Assembly: GCF_042652965.1 (NCBI RefSeq)
Contig: NZ_JBHSHL010000042.1
Span: forward strand, 1 to 64,000
Origin: Filifactor villosus
GTDB taxonomy: Bacteria; Bacillota; Clostridia; Peptostreptococcales; Filifactoraceae
DNA length: 64,000 nt
Direction of reading: 5' to 3'
A program made the position numbers and the translations under genes. The notes under the pieces are model-generated. The model saw only the letters and a program-made list of their open reading frames with translations, did not search any database and was not told the origin of the DNA. Below, one piece after another: positions 60,459 to 64,000 of the stretch (its first letter is position 1; each line of letters opens with the position of its first letter).

Positions 60459-62252
60459 TTGGATGCTTATAAGGATAGGATCGATACATCCGTGTTGATA
60501 AAAAGGTTTGCACCTTATTTTAGGAAGTATCGGGGAATTTTGTTTTTGGATTTGGTATGTGCGTTTTTTACTACGGTTTGTGAGATTGTGTTCCCTTTGA
60601 TGGTTCGAAACATCACCAATAAGGCGATCACGAACAGTGCACAGCTCACGATAGACTTTGTGGCAAAGGTCTGTGTTCTGTACTTTCTTCTTCGCCTGGT
60701 CGATACGGCTGCAAATTACTATATGGCATCGGTCGGGCACATTATGGGAGCCAGAATCGAGAGAGATATGCGTAGGGATTTGTTTGAACATCTGCAAAAA
60801 CTCTCTTTCTCATACTTTGACAATACCAAGATCGGTCAGATCATGGGGAGGATTACCAGCGACTTGTTCGAGATTACGGAGTTTGCTCATCATTGTCCCG
60901 AAGAGTTTTTTATTGCGGGAATCAAGATTTCGATTTCGTTTCTTATCTTGGCGAGGACGAACCTGTTGTTGACCGTGATCGTCTTCTCGGTCATCCCTCT
61001 GATGTTGCTTTGTACCATCTACTTCAGGAGGAAGATGAGGATGGCATTCAAGCGTTCCAGAGAACAGATCGGAGATCTGAATTCGCAGGTGGAGGACAGC
61101 CTTCTCGGAGTAAGGGTGGTACGCTCCTTTGCAAATGAACAAAAGGAAGTGGAGAAGTTTGAGGACGGCAACAAGGGTCTTCTCAACATCAAGGCTTATC
61201 AGTACAGATATATGGCGGGCTATAAGGCGGTTACTCAATTTTTTGACGGTTTGATGTATGTGACGGTACTTTTGTTTTCGTCTTACTTTATGATCAGAGG
61301 AAGGATATCTCCGGGCGATATGGTCGCCTACCTTCTCTATGTGTCAATGTTGTTGTCGACCATTCGAAGGATTGTTGAATTCTCGGAGCAGTTCCAGAGA
61401 GGGATGACGGGGATCGAACGTTTTATTGAGATCATGAATCAGGAAGTCGAGATCAAGGACAGGGAGGATGCGGTTGAAATCAGCGGAACAAACGGAGATA
61501 TCCTCTTTGACTCGGTCAGTTTTTCGTATTCGGATCACGACAGGGATGTGTTGTCCGACATCGATCTACATGTCAGGTCCGAACAGAAGATCGCCTTGGT
61601 AGGCCCTTCCGGAAGCGGAAAGACGACCTTATGTAATCTGATTCCGAGATTTTATGAGGTAAGCAAGGGAAGGATCCTGCTTGATGGCAGGGATATTCGA
61701 GATATCAAGCAGGAGTCGCTTCGAAATCAGATCGGGGTTGTTCAGCAGGATGTCTATCTGTTTTCGGGCACGGTGTTTGACAATATAGAGTACGGAAAGC
61801 TCGGAGCAAGTATGGAAGAAGTCGTCGAAGCGGCGAAGAAGGCGGGAGCCCACGAGTTTATTATGAAGCTGGAAAACGGCTATCATACTTATGTGGGAGA
61901 ACGAGGGGTCAAACTGTCGGGGGGACAAAAGCAGAGGATCAGCATCGCAAGAGTCTTTCTCAAGAATCCTCCGATCCTGATCTTAGACGAAGCGACATCC
62001 GCCTTGGATAACGAGAATGAAAGAATCGTCCAAAAATCACTTAGGGATCTTGCGGTAGGACGAACGACATTTACGATCGCCCATCGTTTGACTACGATCC
62101 AAAATGCGGATACCATCCTTGTATTGACGGAGAAGGGTATCGAAGAGAGTGGAACTCATAAGGAATTGATGGGGAGACGAGGAAGATATTATGAACTGTA
62201 TCAGCTGTATGGACAAAAAGATAATATATTGGAAACCGAGCAGGTAGGATAG
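60459..62252 (+). CDS. ABC exporter (MsbA/MdlB-like half-transporter)
   Basis: A 597-aa protein. Six-helix exporter domain (residues about 18-310), then an ATPase domain with Walker A GPSGSGKTTLCN (about 386), Q-loop VVQQDVYLFSG, signature LSGGQKQRISIAR (about 487), Walker B ILILDEATSALD and IAHRLTT. The start is TTG at 60459, 7 nt after AAGGAGG; the in-frame GTG at 60438 would put this RBS inside the gene. It stands alone rather than as a heterodimer pair, so probably a homodimer exporting lipids or drugs. cinA follows after 8 nt. Confidence 0.92.
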   Translation: MDAYKDRIDTSVLIKRFAPYFRKYRGILFLDLVCAFFTTVCEIVFPLMVRNITNKAITNSAQLTIDFVAKVCVLYFLLRLVDTAANYYMASVGHIMGARIERDMRRDLFEHLQKLSFSYFDNTKIGQIMGRITSDLFEITEFAHHCPEEFFIAGIKISISFLILARTNLLLTVIVFSVIPLMLLCTIYFRRKMRMAFKRSREQIGDLNSQVEDSLLGVRVVRSFANEQKEVEKFEDGNKGLLNIKAYQYRYMAGYKAVTQFFDGLMYVTVLLFSSYFMIRGRISPGDMVAYLLYVSMLLSTIRRIVEFSEQFQRGMTGIERFIEIMNQEVEIKDREDAVEISGTNGDILFDSVSFSYSDHDRDVLSDIDLHVRSEQKIALVGPSGSGKTTLCNLIPRFYEVSKGRILLDGRDIRDIKQESLRNQIGVVQQDVYLFSGTVFDNIEYGKLGASMEEVVEAAKKAGAHEFIMKLENGYHTYVGERGVKLSGGQKQRISIARVFLKNPPILILDEATSALDNENERIVQKSLRDLAVGRTTFTIAHRLTTIQNADTILVLTEKGIEESGTHKELMGRRGRYYELYQLYGQKDNILETEQVG

Positions 62253-62260
62253 GAGAAACG

Positions 62261-63529
62261 ATGAGAGCGGAAATTCTTTGTGTAGGCACGGAGCTGTTGC
62301 ATGGGGATATTGTAAACACCAATGCGGCATTTATTTCAAAACAGTTGGCAAAAATCGGGATTGATGTGCACTATCAAAGTGTTGTCGGAGATAACCCGGA
62401 TCGTATGAAGGAAGCGTATCGAATCGCGTTGAACAGAGCGGATGTCATCATTTCGACAGGCGGGCTGGGTCCTACCCGCGACGACATTACCAAAGAAGTC
62501 GTAGCGGAGTTCTTCGAGCTGCCCATGGTCTATGATGAAGAGAGTTATAAACATATGGTAGAGAGGTATACCAAGTTTCAAAGAAAGGTGCCGGAGAATA
62601 ACCTGCGACAGGCATACTTCCCTCAAGGGAGCAAGATCCTGACCAACGTTTTGGGAACGGCAAACGCGTGTATCTTGGATCGGTCTGACAAACGTGGAAA
62701 TCAAAAGATTGTGGTACTTCTCCCGGGACCTCCGTTTGAGATGAAACCTCTGCTTGAGAAACAGGTAGTGCCGTATTTGAGCGGATACTCCGATCAAACG
62801 GTGGTGGCTTGCAAGATCGTTGTCACGGAACTTGGGGAATCGAGGGCGGAGGAGATGGTCCTTGATCTGATTGAGTCACAGACCAACCCCACGATAGCTA
62901 CCTATGCGGGAAAGGGCGAGGTTCTGTTTCGAATTACAGCCAAGGCTCGCACGAAAGAGAAAGCTCTGGAGCTGATCGATCCTGTCAAACAGGAACTGCT
63001 CAAACGTTTTGGCGGCAATGCGACCCTTGTTTCAAACGATGCGGGTGTCGAGGAGATCGTTGCACAGCTTCTTTTGGATAAGGGGATTACATTGGCGACC
63101 GCCGAATCTTGTACCGGAGGTCTTTTGGCAGGAAAACTGATCAATTTTCCGGGCATCTCAAAGGTATATAAAGAAGGCTTTGTGACCTACACCGACGAAA
63201 GCAAGGAGAAACGACTGGGGGTATCCTCCCGGACTTTGGAAAACTTCGGCGCGGTAAGCAAAGAGACTGCAAAGGAGATGGCGAAAGGAGTCTGTGAAAC
63301 CGCCGGAGCGGATATGGGAGTATCGGTAACCGGAATTGCAGGTCCTTCGGGTGCAACTGCTCAAAAACCTGTCGGTCTTATCTATATCTGCATATTCTAT
63401 AAGGGAGAGTACACGCTCAAGGAACTCAATCGGGACGGAGATCGTCAAACGATAAGGGAGCGAGCGGTCAATACCGCCCTTGACGAGATGAGAAAACTCC
63501 TTCTCAAAACAGTACGGGAAGAACGTTGA
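62261..63529 (+). CDS. cinA: CinA family protein
   Basis: A 422-aa two-domain protein. N-terminal MoCF-like domain (EILCVGTELLHGDIVNTNAAF, STGGLGPTRDD), linked to a C-terminal CinA domain of NMN deamidase type (TLATAESCTGGLLAGKLINFPG, GIAGPSGATAQKPVGLIYI). It has a role in pyridine nucleotide salvage: NMN amidohydrolase, with ADP-ribose pyrophosphatase activity in the N-terminal part of some members. RBS TAGGAGAAACG. Eight nt after the exporter gene, so likely cotranscribed. Confidence 0.95.
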   Translation: MRAEILCVGTELLHGDIVNTNAAFISKQLAKIGIDVHYQSVVGDNPDRMKEAYRIALNRADVIISTGGLGPTRDDITKEVVAEFFELPMVYDEESYKHMVERYTKFQRKVPENNLRQAYFPQGSKILTNVLGTANACILDRSDKRGNQKIVVLLPGPPFEMKPLLEKQVVPYLSGYSDQTVVACKIVVTELGESRAEEMVLDLIESQTNPTIATYAGKGEVLFRITAKARTKEKALELIDPVKQELLKRFGGNATLVSNDAGVEEIVAQLLLDKGITLATAESCTGGLLAGKLINFPGISKVYKEGFVTYTDESKEKRLGVSSRTLENFGAVSKETAKEMAKGVCETAGADMGVSVTGIAGPSGATAQKPVGLIYICIFYKGEYTLKELNRDGDRQTIRERAVNTALDEMRKLLLKTVREER

Positions 63530-63659
63530 ATGAGAACTTCTTCGGCAAAAGAGGTACTTGTGATATCAAGGAAACAGTACAGCAAAGAAGTTGAATGAAA
63601 ATCCGATTGAAATGCCGTCTGTACAGGTGAGGTTAAGCGGGTTTGGGAAAGGAGGTTCC

Positions 63660-64000
63660 ATGCCTGAGATTTCGGTAAGAACACGAAAAACGACTTTGGA
63701 TGAAATGATGAAGATAGGGTTTGAACCTCAAAAGATAGAAACCTATTGTAAGGTCTGTCCAAACTACGGAAAAAACTGGAGTTGTCCTCCGCACTTCTTT
63801 GAACGGGAGAGCTTTTTGAAGGAATATCCTTATATCGTTTTGATTATAGCAAGATTGAAATATTCCGTGGATGAAATTCTCCGTATCAAAGGAAAACAAG
63901 AGGTAAAAGATTATACGGAACAGACGTTATTTCCTCTTCGACATACCTTCTATGAACGGTTGAAGATACTCGAACAAAGTCGTTCGGATCTGAGGATGTT
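63660..64000 (+). CDS. DUF2284 predicted metal-binding protein (partial, runs off the window)
   Basis: The first 113 residues are present, starting MPEISVRTRKTTLDEMMKIG after GGGAAAGGAGG. The family pattern C-x2-CPNYGKNWSCPPH (about residues 30-45) marks DUF2284, a family of predicted cysteine-rich metal-binding proteins in anaerobes and methanogens. Function unknown. The 3' end is outside the window. Confidence 0.88.
   Translation, partial: MPEISVRTRKTTLDEMMKIGFEPQKIETYCKVCPNYGKNWSCPPHFFERESFLKEYPYIVLIIARLKYSVDEILRIKGKQEVKDYTEQTLFPLRHTFYERLKILEQSRSDLRM

Overview
The window reads as chromosome of an anaerobic, butyrate-forming Bacillota bacterium (Clostridia/Tissierellia type). Evidence: strong AGGAGG-type ribosome binding sites, TTGACA-17-TATAAT promoters, a T-box leader before thrS, an infC-rpmI-rplT operon with a leader terminator, a crt-hbd-thl / bcd-etfB-etfA butyryl-CoA cluster, the redox repressor Rex, a glutamate dehydrogenase and a clostridial-type 2[4Fe-4S] ferredoxin. 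The exact genus cannot be fixed by eye. Nearly all genes belong to recognisable families; there are no rRNA, tRNA, CRISPR or prophage genes.

Layout. 398-6303: a five-gene cluster matching, in order, the uncharacterised STM4015, STM4014, STM4013, STM4012 and STM4011 families (leucine-rich repeat protein, ATP-grasp-like protein, alkaline-phosphatase-superfamily hydrolase, HemN-like radical SAM protein, second radical SAM protein). The last gene is fused to a C-terminal HAD phosphatase-like domain. This is the best candidate for an undescribed system. 7071-9190: a CofE-like ligase and a peroxiredoxin on the minus strand. 9994-23646: housekeeping block recJ, apt, rel, dtd, metallo-hydrolase, aspS, thrS (T-box), GNAT, infC (apparent AUA start), rpmI, rplT. 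24449-30784: crotonyl-CoA to butyryl-CoA pathway genes. 31550-35382: three zinc-ribbon proteins, two of them membrane anchored. 35674-38954: der, plsY, gpsA. 39140-41162: a LytTR/GHKL two-component pair. 42129-49445: accessory region with a secreted protein containing a very recent internal duplication, lipoproteins, a thioredoxin-like protein with an ABC exporter, and a second ABC transporter. 49736-54227: Fe-alcohol dehydrogenase, ABC-F protein, DUF1275 membrane protein. 54843-58441: rex, gdh, ferredoxin. 59068-64000: methyltransferase, ABC exporter, cinA, and a DUF2284 protein cut by the window end.

The intergenic spaces are unusually long and are filled with more than twenty copies of three short non-coding repeat families, here named RepA (about 110 bp), RepB (about 115 bp) and RepC (about 140 bp). 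RepA and RepB share TACTATT...AATAGTA ends; RepC has ATACCGCATAAA-type inverted ends. Copies are nested inside each other (A in B, B in C), which shows repeated rounds of insertion, as expected for MITEs moved by transposases encoded elsewhere.

Metabolically, the thiolase, Hbd, Crt, Bcd and EtfAB genes form a complete acetyl-CoA to butyryl-CoA route. Rex, Gdh, ferredoxin and the alcohol dehydrogenase fit the same NAD(P)H/ferredoxin economy. Hbd carries a cofactor loop that looks NADP-type rather than NAD-type.
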